Shown: piece after piece, positions 33,194 through 44,905 of the stretch
How the letters are laid out: the number at the start of each line of letters is the position of its first letter
Numbering within the stretch: the stretch's first letter is position 1
From: Paraescarpia echinospica
Lineage: Eukaryota > Annelida > Polychaeta > Sabellida > Siboglinidae
Direction: 5' to 3'
DNA: 64,000 nucleotides
NCBI GenBank assembly: GCA_020002185.1
Contig: CM034541.1
Span: 26,162,114-26,226,113 of the forward strand
Notes under the pieces: model-generated
Database searches by the model: none
What the model was told of the DNA's origin: nothing
The model's input: only the letters and a program-made list of their open reading frames with translations
Made by a program: the position numbers and the translations under genes

Positions 33194-33860
33194 ATCACGT
33201 GACGTGCATTGTTTTGCGTACCTGATAACCAGTTTTGTGTACGACGTCGAAGTGGATAAAACTGTTTCCGAAGCATATGAGTGATATGATTAATCTGCCT
33301 TGATGTGTCTTAGCAGCAAGCAACCACGGTGACTTATATGATCTAAAAACAAGGCACCATCTAAATTCCAGTGCGTTGTATGTAACATTTAGCAACATGA
33401 AAAAATACAGAAATATGCGTTGATAGTTTAAATCAGATTTTAAACCCATCTGTATTGCGATTCCCGCGGAAAGTTGATATTTAATGAGTTAGGCGATCAC
33501 GTTGTGATGTCACAGGAGCGAGTGCAATATGCCGGCACTCCATACATTCAGAGCATGTTTACAACGACACATGTTGGATCGAAGCTAGCGTCAGAATGAG
33601 TTATTGTGTAATACAAATCACCAATGGGTTCAATTCTTTTTTAAAGCTATTTTTCAATTATAATTTTAGTTATTTTAATTTATCTCTCTACATCATTAAC
33701 TTTGGTACACTTACTTTACTATATACTGTACAGTAGCATGTCGTAATTACATAAGTGAAGACAAATTGTGTTTTTTTCTCCATATAAATGAAAATTAAAA
33801 ACATACAAAATCAGCGAGAATTGTACATTCCCGGAAATATAATATTATTTTAATTTTTGT
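33194..33860. repeat. Dispersed repeat family, copy 1
   Basis: 33196-33535 is closely similar to 41158-41500 (ACGTGCATTGTTT, GACGACGTCGAAGTG, GCGATCACGT blocks). The 33535-33620 part (CATTCAGAGCATGTTTACAA) also matches the arms of the inverted repeat at 57.4-59.1 kb. No convincing frame. Confidence 0.7.
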
Positions 33861-33954
33861 CACGAATAATTATAGCCAGTGGACCATATTGTAAAAATGG
33901 CTTAGTGTATATTACCTTACGAAACGATAAACATAAATACACTTTGTAAAAAGG

Positions 33955-34028
33955 TTTGGTGTCTGGCTTGAACCGAGATCTCCCGCAGACGTGTCTGTAG
34001 TAAAACCGTACGCCCTGAGCCAACGCAA
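33955..34028 (-). mobile_element. tRNA-like SINE head
   Basis: On the minus strand TTGGCTCAGGGCGTACGG resembles a pol III A box and CGGTTCAAGCC matches the B box (GGTTCRANNCC), with spacing near that of a tRNA. Arms do not pair well enough for a functional tRNA. A sister copy is at 41750-41816 with the same flank (TTTGTAAAAAGGTTTGGTGT). Confidence 0.6.
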
Positions 34029-34258
34029 ATAGACTCGTGAAGGTTGCCTCAAAAGACTCGAGAAGGTTGTGTCTGTAGACTCGAGAAGATTGTGTCTGTA
34101 GACTCGAGAAGATTGTGTCTGTAGACTCGAGAAGGTTGTGTCTGTAGACTCGAGAAGGTTGTGTCTGTAGACTCGAGAAGATTGTGTCTGTAGACTCGAG
34201 AAGGTTGCGTCAAAAAGACTCGAGAAGGTTATATATGTAGCCTCGAGAATGTTGAGCT
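34028..34258. repeat. 23-bp minisatellite upstream of SDR copy C, about 10 units
   Basis: Same unit as 11089-12358 (GACTCGAGAAGGTTGTGTCT plus GTA), more homogeneous and much shorter. Followed by the same GCTTCACCGTTATTCCAAA junction as in copy B. Confidence 0.95.
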
Positions 34259-35500
34259 TCACCGTTATTCCAAACAAAATGAATGATATTGCGACGAAGC
34301 AATTAGCGTGAATCTAATGACAAATGGACTGAATCCGTATGTACCATAGTGACCAGTAGACCTACTACACACAACTAGTTGAAGAATAAAATCCTTGGGC
34401 TAGGTAGACTCATATTCACATTGACCTTCAACGGAAAGTTCACGACACTACTGTTGATGACCTTATATCATAATAATTAACATCTAGGTGTCTGTCTCTT
34501 TGCAGTGGTAGCCTGTTCTAATGGGATTTCATGTAAATGAGACAAATTATCAATACCCATAACATTGGGGTGGATATAGATATGTCCGCATACATATAAA
34601 ACCCTTACCATTGCCTTGTTAAGTACTATACCACTATAGTTATGCGGAATCAACATTTCACAGGGGAAAACAAGTTAATGTCACGTGTAACTGTTCGAAA
34701 GATATTTAGTATTTAAATATCGTGTAGTAAATTCTCTAAGAGTGGGGAGAGAAAGCTGACTGAAGATGTTTCTGTATTCCAAGTGACCGGGAGATATGTG
34801 AAGGTCAGCTTGACGCAGCCAGATCAAACTCCAGACAAACAGACACACGCACACGAAACGTACACGCGCACGCACACTCCGCCAATGATAAAACTCTCAC
34901 AAAATACATAAATTCACGGCAATGAATAATAAATTGCACTCAATTAACATTAACAAGATTTTGCAATGATCAAAACTATACAGGTCCTAGATTTTAACGA
35001 ACCACAGCAAGAAGGTTACCGGTGCCCTGACCCCTTTCAAAGACACACGTGATTCAGCCGGAGTCGAGAGCAGGGTCGGCGAAAGCTGGACGCATCCGGG
35101 CAGTTTAGTTGCTTTTTCGTTTTACCAAGAGCAACCGTAAGTACTTGGAGGCTAAGTATTATGATTCCCCTTTAGTATTCAGTCCGTAGTATTGATACCG
35201 TACTTGGTAGTTAGTGTGTTCATTGTAGCTCTTGTATTCAACACAATTAGATATATTCAGTGTAGAGTTGCTTGTATTTCATAGTTGACACACGCGTCAA
35301 ACAAGGTTCGCCCCTTGTAATGAACGTCTACATTGCCTCCTGATATATATACCTTAAAAGGGCGGGATACACGTAGATAAAATAATTAGACTCTCGATAA
35401 GCCAAAAGGCTTCCTTGTACATATGCCATCTAAAGTTAATTTTCTGGATGGCAATCTTGTTAAATCTTGTTGATATGGTGAATAGGTATTTGATCGCGTC
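34259..35500. repeat. Duplicated upstream block, copy C version
   Basis: Parallels 12359-13540 until the assembly gap. Shares the ACATTGGGGTGGATATAGAT, CCTTCAACGGAAAGTTCACG and AGAAGGTTACCGGTGCCCTG stretches. Carries a private CR1 tail insertion and a shorter CA tract. No gene recognised. Confidence 0.85.
35347..35470 (+). mobile_element. Severely 5'-truncated CR1 3' tail with target duplication
   Basis: Only the last 120 or so bases of the CR1-like element are present (AAAAGGGCGGGATACACGTA to AATCTTGTTAAATCTTGT). Flanked by TGATAT at 35341-35346 and 35471-35476. The unoccupied site CCTGATATGGTGAATAGG is intact upstream of copy B (about 13455). Confidence 0.85.
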
Positions 35501-36500
35501 NNNNNNNNNNNNNNNNNNNNNNNNNNNNNNNNNNNNNNNNNNNNNNNNNNNNNNNNNNNNNNNNNNNNNNNNNNNNNNNNNNNNNNNNNNNNNNNNNNNN
35601 NNNNNNNNNNNNNNNNNNNNNNNNNNNNNNNNNNNNNNNNNNNNNNNNNNNNNNNNNNNNNNNNNNNNNNNNNNNNNNNNNNNNNNNNNNNNNNNNNNNN
35701 NNNNNNNNNNNNNNNNNNNNNNNNNNNNNNNNNNNNNNNNNNNNNNNNNNNNNNNNNNNNNNNNNNNNNNNNNNNNNNNNNNNNNNNNNNNNNNNNNNNN
35801 NNNNNNNNNNNNNNNNNNNNNNNNNNNNNNNNNNNNNNNNNNNNNNNNNNNNNNNNNNNNNNNNNNNNNNNNNNNNNNNNNNNNNNNNNNNNNNNNNNNN
35901 NNNNNNNNNNNNNNNNNNNNNNNNNNNNNNNNNNNNNNNNNNNNNNNNNNNNNNNNNNNNNNNNNNNNNNNNNNNNNNNNNNNNNNNNNNNNNNNNNNNN
36001 NNNNNNNNNNNNNNNNNNNNNNNNNNNNNNNNNNNNNNNNNNNNNNNNNNNNNNNNNNNNNNNNNNNNNNNNNNNNNNNNNNNNNNNNNNNNNNNNNNNN
36101 NNNNNNNNNNNNNNNNNNNNNNNNNNNNNNNNNNNNNNNNNNNNNNNNNNNNNNNNNNNNNNNNNNNNNNNNNNNNNNNNNNNNNNNNNNNNNNNNNNNN
36201 NNNNNNNNNNNNNNNNNNNNNNNNNNNNNNNNNNNNNNNNNNNNNNNNNNNNNNNNNNNNNNNNNNNNNNNNNNNNNNNNNNNNNNNNNNNNNNNNNNNN
36301 NNNNNNNNNNNNNNNNNNNNNNNNNNNNNNNNNNNNNNNNNNNNNNNNNNNNNNNNNNNNNNNNNNNNNNNNNNNNNNNNNNNNNNNNNNNNNNNNNNNN
36401 NNNNNNNNNNNNNNNNNNNNNNNNNNNNNNNNNNNNNNNNNNNNNNNNNNNNNNNNNNNNNNNNNNNNNNNNNNNNNNNNNNNNNNNNNNNNNNNNNNNN
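35501..36500. other. Assembly gap, exactly 1000 N
   Basis: A round-number placeholder, so the true length is unknown. By comparison with copy B, exons 1-4 of copy C and 3 kb of upstream sequence (the equivalent of 13.5-20.3 kb) should fall here. Frames spanning it are meaningless. Confidence 0.98.
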
Positions 36501-36702
<202 letters not shown>

Positions 36703-36767
36703 GTTAATCTCACGGTGCGTTGTTTGCGATATGCTCATACAATGATTCTCCTTGATTCTCATTAAAG

Positions 36768-36840
36768 GGCGTTGCTTTAGAAGCCGCGGAATTTGGCGTG
36801 ACATGCAATGCGGTGTCTCCAACGTTTGCAGAAACAGCGT
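36768..36840 (+). CDS. SDR copy C exon 5
   Basis: 73 nt after TTAAAG, before GTAAGG. Encodes GVALEAAEFG through FAETA plus one base of the split Leu. Confidence 0.87.
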
Positions 36841-39800
36841 GTAAGGACGGATTTTATTAAATAACCATTGTAGTCAGCACAGTCTTTTATTGTCGCATTC
36901 CAAACAATAATGTATTTTTCATTGTCACTTCGCCGTATGGATCGACGGATATTTAAAGACACAACTAAATGATTTTATATCTTAAATTTCGACTCGTTTT
37001 TGTTGGCACGGCACAGTGGAGCCGCTCGTCGACCGGTACAACAACTATAAACTGTCGGCTGCGGGGTTGGATAATGATTTAACAAGATATAACAAGATTG
37101 CCCTCCAGAGCAAAACAGATGATTAGTTTCACATTGAAACCCTCGACTTAGACTTATCGAAAGTCAGTTGTATTATATCTACTTGAAACCCTTCCTTCAA
37201 AATCATTTGTAAAGTGTGTTTTAAACATATTCACGAAGGTAACATTTCCACACTCAAAATATAATGTATTCCTTTCATATATAATCCGGTGTCAGAATAA
37301 ATACGTCGACTTCTTCATATTTCATCTACACTGTTCCTTCAGTAACGTTCCTTCGCATCCTCTATTCCTTCTCTCTTTCTTAGCTGAGAAAAATACTTGT
37401 ATCAAACAAATTTTTATATCCATTCAATATATATTTTAAAACCTGCTAACTGATCTCCACTTAATTGTCCCGTTTCTAGGGGGGTTTAACGAGGTTGGCG
37501 TGGTTTTTATCGTTGTTTAGGTCTCTCAATTCTAGAACCATTTTCTTTGCGTTTCTCGGTATTCTTTCTAACGACCTTCCTACGACATGACATCCAAATA
37601 TGTATTATTTAAATGAAACCTAACTGTTAGTTTGTACGCTTTATACAGATCTATAGTATAGTCTGTTTTCATAAAATGTGTGCACATACCTGAGACAGTC
37701 AAACGAAGAATTACATACACGCAGAAGATATAATTATAAAACATTAGAAAGTAATCTTGTTGCTTCTATGAACAGCAGCTATTAGTAACAGGAATTCTTC
37801 CCACTATTTCAGTGTCGCCAAAATGACATAAGCATTGCATAATGCGATAACACGTGACATTGCCAATAATTCGTGCTATTTGTTCTGATGCAGTATTGAG
37901 ACGTCAGATCGACGACAAAGCCAAGACGCTTGGCATCTCTTACGAAATGGCTACGGTGAGCATGTTAGTAACATTCTCTTAGAACTAATGTCACATTGTG
38001 GGGCGCGGTTGCATGGTTTTAAGAGCGTCGGACTCTCAATAGAATCCTGTGCTGCCGTTTCGAATCTTGAGCAAGTTCGTTCATCATACATTGCTCCAGT
38101 TCACTCAGTTGTATGGCTGAGTGCCTGGCTCGTTAGCGGCTATAGACAGTGGTGGATATTTGTGTAAGAATAGTCTTCGCGGATTAACTGTAACGTGGAT
38201 GATTCCCAGATAAGTCGAGATGGTGATCAATTGAACAGGTCTGCCAGGGAGTACAGTGTGAAGCGCTTTGAGCAATCCTGTGGACTGGATACTGCGCTGT
38301 ATAAGAAATTACCTTTAACTGTTTTACGTTTACATTAATATCATGGATCCGCCACGACCCACACCCGGGCAACATTTGAATTATCCAGTTATTAGAACTA
38401 ACAATAATCACAAACAACAAATGTAGCTATTGTTGATTTGTTATTGTTTACGTACAACAAACTTGTCGATATGTACCACTCTAAGGTGATTAAACAAACA
38501 CGTTTCTATAATTTTAATGAAAAACTAAATTGTGTTGGTGTTCATTTCAGAAAACGTTCACTGATCAAATTCCTACCAAGAAAATGTGCACTGTCGAACA
38601 GGTACCTTTGGTTGTATGTATCGTCAGCTGATCCAGTTAACAATGGACTTAGTCACTCTGTCCATTGCTCATGGTGTCGTAGCGAGCGGGGCTAAGGAAC
38701 AATTGGTGGCGTCATTTAACCTTTGTAACAGTGATCGCAGTCACTTGGACCAAACACCCGTTTGAGTAGAGGGTGGTCACAAGATCCATATGTTATGATC
38801 TCATCCTGAACAAGATGATTACACAGAATGCTACATTATATATAACAGAAAAGTAATTTGTATAATAAAGCAGTCTCTGCGATAAGTTTGTTCAGAAAAA
38901 TAACATGACCAAGCCATGAAAAGTATCCTTGGAGCAATTAAATGTCAACGGAACTTCACTCGAATAATTCTAAGAAAATGCGACAATGTTGGTGTTGGTG
39001 CCTGCCGCTAACGTCTGGAAATCTCTAATCACAATGTATGAAAGACAGTGCTGCGGCCCACGCGGACATCTGACGTAGACTTACGTAACTAGGTACAATC
39101 GCAGAAAACACGCAAAGTGTTGTGGACTGATATGGCAATGCTAATTAGGACCAATGAGCGTGTACGTAACTGCCAGAGGTAGCAAAAAGTCGTTGGATTG
39201 GAATCAAAAGTACGGAATAACCTAAAAGTCACGAACTGGATTTTAGAACTCAGCACATTTCAAATTTTTTGGGTAAAAACAATTGCATATACTTAAAAGA
39301 AATAATGTTGTAAGTTGGTTTCACTATCGTAAGTTAAACTTTTAATGACGTTTCCTTGCACTTGTTAGTTTTCATAATGCGGCGTAGGACGTCTAGGCCT
39401 ATCTGTTTGATTTTTAACACTTGAAGAATTGTTGATCACATGAAAGTAAGACTGACGTGACGAGAGGTCTCGTGGAATATGCAAGAAATAGTATTGACTA
39501 AATTCAACAGCGCAATAACAAAGTCGTCTCGTTTAATGGAATTACGGATAACAGTAGATACAATACAGGACGAAATCATTCCTTTTTGCGTTTTTTAAAC
39601 GCGCCGCTTTAGTGAATCAGCCGCCTAATCGACTGAAATGGCCACAACTATACAGACGAATAAGGCTCGCAGTAAACGTCTGGCCAATGGAATCACTGAC
39701 AAGATTGATAAGATCATGCCCTCCATGGCTTCAAGAGGTTGTGTTAGATGACTAACTGAAATTTGCTCTGGCCCAAATTGATTACTTCGTTACGCGGCGT

Positions 39801-39984
39801 CCACTGTGTTGGCAGAGCACTATAAGGTAACCGTGTTTGCTTTAGTTCGTTCGTCCACGAAATACTGATACGTTACACATTTTTGTAGATTGTTGACCTG
39901 GTCGTCTTCATGACTCTGTCGGAAGCTTCGAGCCAGATAAATGGCGTCGACTACCTGATCGATGGCGGCTACGTTGCGCAGTAG
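36768..39984 (+). CDS. SDR gene copy C, exons 5-8 (5' part in gap)
   Basis: Exons 36768-36840, 37894-37955, 38551-38601 and 39889-39984 have the same lengths, phases and splice borders as copies A and B, with no frame break. Like B it reads AETAL at the A-copy TPL position and Tyr in DGGYVAQ; exon 8 starts IVDL instead of IADL. Intron 5 keeps the old CR1 remnant but lacks the RTE-like insertion found in A and B. The region after exon 8 lacks the Harbinger-like element. Exons 1-4 cannot be seen, so intactness of the full gene is unproven. Confidence 0.85.
37075..37655 (-). mobile_element. Old CR1-like LINE 3' remnant in intron 5 of copy C
   Basis: Aligns with 853-1450 and 21090-21666 and continues uninterrupted across GCTTTATACAGATC, the point where copies A and B carry the RTE-like insertion. 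Confidence 0.65.
37894..37955 (+). CDS. SDR copy C exon 6
   Basis: 62 nt between GATGCAG and GTGAGC. Encodes LRRQIDDKAKTLGISYEMAT after the split Leu. Confidence 0.87.
37995..38315 (+). mobile_element. tRNA-derived SINE in intron 6 of copy C (most complete)
   Basis: Begins with a tRNA-like head (GGTTGCATGGTTTTAAGAGC and GTTTCGAATCTTG as A- and B-box-like elements), then the CACTCAGTTGTATGGCTGAG stem and the GTGAAGCGCTTTGAGCAATC 3' domain, ending near GCGCTGTATAAGAAATTA. Copies A and B have the same insertion with eroded heads. Confidence 0.75.
38551..38601 (+). CDS. SDR copy C exon 7
   Basis: 51 nt between TTTCAG and GTACCT. Encodes KTFTDQIPTKKMCTVEQ, identical to copy A. Confidence 0.87.
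39889..39984 (+). CDS. SDR copy C exon 8 (terminal)
   Basis: 96 nt after TTGTAG, ending CAG TAG. Encodes IVDLVVFMTLSEASSQING through YLIDGGYVAQ. Only about 15 bases later, LINE-derived sequence begins. Confidence 0.88.
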   Translation: MVDLVVFMTLSEASSQINGVDYLIDGGYVAQ

Positions 39985-39989
39985 ATCGT

Positions 39990-40300
39990 CACACGTCACA
40001 CAGTCCGTCCCGTCTTCTAACGACACGTCTCTACCAAATCCAATCTTCTGCAATTGTCTCCACTCTCGGCTGTTCATCCCTTCCGCGTCGAGATCTCGTT
40101 TGACTCTGTCCCACCGCCTCAATGTCGTCTTCCTGGTCTCCTTCTATCACCCGGTGGTGCTCTCTTTATCAATCTTTCCTCATCCATTATCTACACGTGA
40201 CCTGCACATCTCAATTGGAGACTATTTTCATTTGTAATATCTTTTCGCAATCCTCCATCTTCCTTCTGTTTTCGCGTTTAACTTTACGTGTTCTTCGAGC
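39990..40300 (-). mobile_element. LINE RT C-terminal fragment after copy C
   Basis: A minus-strand frame reads LRRWDRVKRDLDAEGMNSRE and WRQLQKIGFGRDVS, the tail end of an endonuclease-RT ORF. Homologous to 7860-8232 behind the orphan exon 8. Confidence 0.65.
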
Positions 40301-40470
40301 CGAGTTGTTCTCTGATGCATGCAATTCTTCCTCCTGTCCCTGTCATCGCTAGTCTACCCAACCCATTTTGTGTAAAATGTGTATTTAATTTAAAGTTTTC
40401 ATCGTACCCAGTTTGCACCTCTGGCGCCACACTCAGGGATTCATGAACGACCCGTCGAAAGAGACGTAAT

Positions 40471-40800
40471 GTGTTCACGTCGTTCCATGGTCCGGTGTTA
40501 GTACAATTGCTTGGACACCTACAACGGATGCCTAGTCAGCGCCTCCCAAAAACAATCCTCCTTGAGGGAAAACGCACTGTAGGTAGACCGAAACTTAGAT
40601 ACAAAGATGTATTGAAGAGATATTTCAAAAACTACAGCATCGACACTCTGCAGTGGCAGGCTGTTGCCGAGGACAGAATCATCTGGCGAATCTATCTTAC
40701 TGACTGTCCAGCTAATGACATCGAAGCATACCAGACGAACCAGGAGACCAAGCTTACACGACGTCATGCCAGAAATCAACCCACATGGACGCAGCTATGA
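40471..40800 (+). mobile_element. LINE RT C-terminal fragment, open frame
   Basis: A 109-residue frame reads LLGHLQRMPSQRLPKTILLE, GKRTVGRPKLRYKDVLKRYF and DTLQWQAVAEDRIIWR, the well-known C-terminal motif set of non-LTR RT proteins (GH-x-x-RMP ... GRPK-x-R-x-KD). The catalytic part is not present upstream. A stray 3' fragment, not a host gene. Confidence 0.75.
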
Positions 40801-40879
40801 CAAACATTATGTCTCGAGACACAAGCTAGCCACCACTACTAGTAGTAATATTAATAATAGCATTTATTAGAAGATTGGA

Positions 40880-41155
40880 ATCGGCGCATGCGTAACTAAT
40901 GTGCTGAATCAGCAAACACTGAGTAGGCCTATAGCAGATCATAAAAAAATAATATTATGAAGGTCGCCGAGTAGAGACGTCATTGCGACTGTAACAAATG
41001 ATGAAATTGTTCTGCGTTCAATTACATGAACAGTTAATGTTATAGGCATTATTCCTTGAAATTGTTCATGTTGCATAATGTAATAAACATTTGCATAATT
41101 TCGTGGTTGTTATGATAACTATGTTTGACTTGATAATAATTCAAACGAGCCGGGA
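40880..41155. repeat. Dispersed repeat pair, second copy
   Basis: Similar to 28215-28475 along its length (CGGCGCATGCGTAACTAATG to AGCCGGGAGTGTCAT), with a short insertion near 41030. Confidence 0.75.
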
Positions 41156-41700
41156 GTGTCATCACCTGACGTGCATTGTTTTACGTACCTGACAACCAGT
41201 TTTACGGACGACGTCGAAGTGTTTCCAAAGTATATGAGTGATATGATTAATTTGCCTTGGTGTGTCGAACCAGCAAGCAACCACGATGACTTATAGGATG
41301 TAAAAACAAGGCTCCATCTAAATTCCATTTACCATGTGTACACAAAGTATAGCGTTGTATGTAACATTTGGCAGCATAAAAAATACCGAAAAATGCCTTG
41401 ATAGTTTAAATCAGATTTTAAACCCATCTGTATTGTGATTCCAGCGGAAAGTTGATATTTAATGAGATAGGCGATCACGTGGTGTTGTGATGTCACGAAT
41501 GAGCACACATTCTTGCGGTATCACATGAATCCAACTTTGTTGAAAAAATGAAACAAGAGAACCTCCAGTGAACATGACAACAAGGCAAGCCGATCGTTAA
41601 AACCGTTGCCGCTTCATCTCATTTTGAGAAAAAAATATTTTCGTTTATCCTGGCAATCCACAATTTGTCTTCGCATATTGTAAAAATGGCTTTGTGTATT
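41156..41700. repeat. Dispersed repeat family, copy 2
   Basis: Homologous to 33194-33860, best over 41158-41500. The middle part after 41510 has no counterpart in copy 1. Confidence 0.7.
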
Positions 41701-41749
41701 TTACTTTGCGGAAAGATGAACAGAAATATACTTTGTAAAAAGGTTTGGT

Positions 41750-41816
41750 GTCAGGCTTGAACCGAGATCTCCCGCACACGTGTCGGTAGTAAAACCGCAT
41801 GCGCTGAGCCAACGCA
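41750..41816 (-). mobile_element. tRNA-like SINE head
   Basis: Minus-strand TTGGCTCAGCGCATGCGG (A-box-like) and TCGGTTCAAGCCTGACACC (B box), sister of 33955-34028. Anticodon-arm pairing is poor. Confidence 0.6.
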
Positions 41817-41884
41817 ACGCGGCCATCGGGGATTGACGGAAAAATAACTAACCATATTCAGGGTTATACTAAATTGTACAGCTC

Positions 41885-44800
41885 TTCCTTCGTATAATAG
41901 TGATATCAGATAACTCCTCGCCATTCCCTGTCTTCAGGGGTGAGGCTGGCTTGGATACGTCGAAATTTTCTTTTCTTTCTCTTCCTCCTCATTGCGCTTG
42001 CACTACTTTCTCCACTTTCTCCCTTCTCCGTTCTCCTCGGTCTTTTGTTCTTTTCCTCCATTCCCCTTTCCATTACTCCATGTCTCTTTTCACGCAATCC
42101 TCCCACCTCAGTCTCGGTCGTCCTCTTCTTCTATTTCCCTCCACTCTCCGGGCATCTGCTTTCTTTGTTAACCGTTCTTCTCCAATTCGCTCCACATGTC
42201 CTTTCCAGTTCAACCGACTTCTCACCAACTTCTTCTTGAAACTTTCTTTCACACCAACATCCTCCCTCAGCTCTTCCACTCTTCGCTTATCTATTCTCTT
42301 TACCTCCGTAATTCTCCTAACCCAGTTGTTTTCGGACACTTTTACCCTCTCCTGTTGTTTCTCTGTTATTGCTATAGTTTCTAGGCCATACAGGTAGGCT
42401 TGTGTCACACATGCGCATAGTACATTTCCCTTGAGTTTTCGCGATATGTGCCTGCCTCCCATCACACCTTCTACTTTCCTCCATGCGTTCGCCCCGCTTG
42501 TATTCTCCCGCGAATTTCTACCTCTGATGAGCCATCCCCACAAATCGCTCCGTCCAGGTATACAAAAATGTATCTTTGTTTTAGTTTCTTCTCCTCCAGG
42601 CGTGTTTCCAGTTCTTTGTTTCTCTGTCTTTTCCAGATTCACTTTCAGTCCGTGTTTGCTGAAGATATCCTTCCACTCTACTAGTTGTTCATGTAAATCC
42701 GCTTCCCCGTCCGCTATATATTTCGTGCTGGTCTTTCTACTTATCAGTTCCATCACTGCGATAAACAGCAGTGGGCTCATGGCACTCCCCTGTCTCAAGC
42801 CAACGTTCAGTTTGAATTCTTCTGAGATTCCAGGTCCACACACCACTCTGCCCTTCGTTTCTTCATACGTCCCTTCCACCATCCTGACCTATGCCTTTGG
42901 GACCCCCATCCATCTCAGTGTCGCCATTGCCATCTTTCTCGGTACCGTATCGTAAGCGTTCTCCCGGTCTATAAAATCCACAGCCATACTCTCTTGTCCC
43001 TCCACCGTCTTTTCGATCAGTTGTCTCAGCGCAAACATCCCATCAGTTGTACCTCTTCCTCTTCTGAAGCCCTGTTGTTGTTCTCCGATTTCTCCTTCCA
43101 CTATTGTTCTTATCCTTCCATCCAGGATTCTCCCCAACATATTCAGCATGTGGCTGGGCAACGTGATGCCTCTGTATTTACCTGGGTAATGCACATCTCC
43201 CTTTCTTTTCCATAACGGAACTATTATCCCTGTTCTTCATTCCTCTGGGATCTTTCCCTCTCTCATGCAGGTATTCAACAACCTTTTTGTTCGTCAGATT
43301 CCCACGTGTTCGGCCACCACCAGCATTTCCACTCGTACTTCATCAATACCAGTCGCCCGTCCTTTCTTCATCTTCTTCATTGCTCTCTCTCTACCTCTTC
43401 ATTCATAATCTCCTTCACCTTTACTTCTCCCTTTACTGCACTTGGCAGATCTAGCTCGTTGCTTACTTGTTGGTTCAGCAGAGTCTTGAAATACTCTTCC
43501 CAGACCTGTAGCACATCTTTCCTGCCCGTAACTAGCTTTCCATTCTTGCCCTTAATCACCGTTCAAGTTTTTACATCCTTGCTGTCCTCATCCCTCTCTC
43601 GAGCCATCTTATAGATCATCTTCTTTCCACTGTCCTCATCTAGCTTTCTGTATAGCTCCTCTTTCATTTCTCTCGTCGCATTATCCACAGCTTTCCTTGC
43701 TGCCATCTTTTTCTGTCCATACAGCTGCTGTATAGCAATGCCCGGTTGTCCTTCAATCCCCTTCATCCCTTCTATTTCTTTCCATACCTCTCTCTTTTCT
43801 CCAATTTCTCGTACGCTGATGTCACTTTGTCTCCATAAGCTCTGGCTGTGTCCCCGTGACATTTCCACCACTTAATGGTATTTCGTCCCACAGTTTTAGT
43901 CTCCCTCCTCTTCTGCATACGTACAATGAAAACGAGGGGCTTGTGTTGCGTAGTCACGTGTTCACCAGGGGTGACCTTACATTCCTTCACTCGCCACATT
44001 TGCAGTTTCCTCACTATCAGCAGGTCCAGCTCTGTCATATGGTGGTCACTCCTATAAGATACTTTGTGGCTTTCCCTCTTTTGGACAAATGACCCCCGCC
44101 ACCGCCAGCCCATTTCGCATCACCAACTCTACTAACTCCCGGCCCTCTCGGATCCGTGTGCCCCATCCAAAATTCTCCAACCGAATCCTCTTCTCCTGTC
44201 TCCGATGTACCTACGTGTGCATTAAAATCACCAGCTACGCACATCATCACATGCGTTTCCTCTGTTTTCATAATTTTCTCTAGCTCTTCCCTGAAGGCCC
44301 TTTTCTCTGACTCTGCCCTTCCTGTTTGAAGTCCATACACTGACATAATGCACACCAGCTGCTCCCTCACCATCATCTCACCACATCTCTACTTCTCTTC
44401 TCCGTTACTATGATGCCTACACCATTACTCTTTCCATCTCCTTCTGCATGTAGCATCTTATACCCTCCTGCCAGTGTCCTCGCTCGGTCTCCCTTCCACT
44501 TGGTTTCTTGCACGCACAACACTTCTATTCTCCTCCTTTCCACCATGTTGACCACTTCCAGTGCTTTCCCCCATCGACCCCACATTGAGACTCCCTAGCC
44601 TGACTTCGCATCTTGGTCGCCGCCAGCAGGACGATCCACCCGGACTTCGCTGATTTCTCACCACTGCCGGGAAGCGTGGCGCTATATCGATTATATGTAT
44701 CCTTGCCATTCAATTTGCTTGGGATTTGGCAGCCACTGCAGCGCTGCCCTGGCTGACCTCCAGTGCGGTTTCTTTTGGTAGTTTCCTTCTCCTAGGTGGA

Positions 44801-44905
44801 CTGTCTGTCAAGATTTACGAGCTCCACATGCCCGGTTTTTGGTCGGGGTTTTCCTTCCCCTAGATCAATTGCCTACAACGGCTAATGAGCTTGATCTGCC
44901 CGGTA
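41885..44905 (-). mobile_element. Endonuclease-RT LINE (RTE-like), RT catalytic box lost
   Basis: Minus-strand frames in order: a 5' region; endonuclease motifs VLCVQETKWKGDRA, VAGDFNAHVG and SDHHM (about 44585-44030); a linker; and RT motifs YRGITLPSHMLNMLGRILDG, QQGFRRGRGTTDGMFALRQL and GLRQGSAMSPLLF (43194-42780). The C-terminal part reads KRIDKRRVEELREDVGVKES and RRRGRPRLRWEDCVKRDM (42400-42075). The protein jumps from ISRKTSTKY to IADGEADL, so the Y/F-x-D-D box expected just before ADGEADL is missing. Several frameshifts are present. Inactive. Confidence 0.85.

Noticed and set aside
39820..40122. Minus-strand 100-codon frame after copy C
   Set aside because: It fuses a LINE RT tail with the antisense of SDR exon 8; only the LINE part is meaningful.
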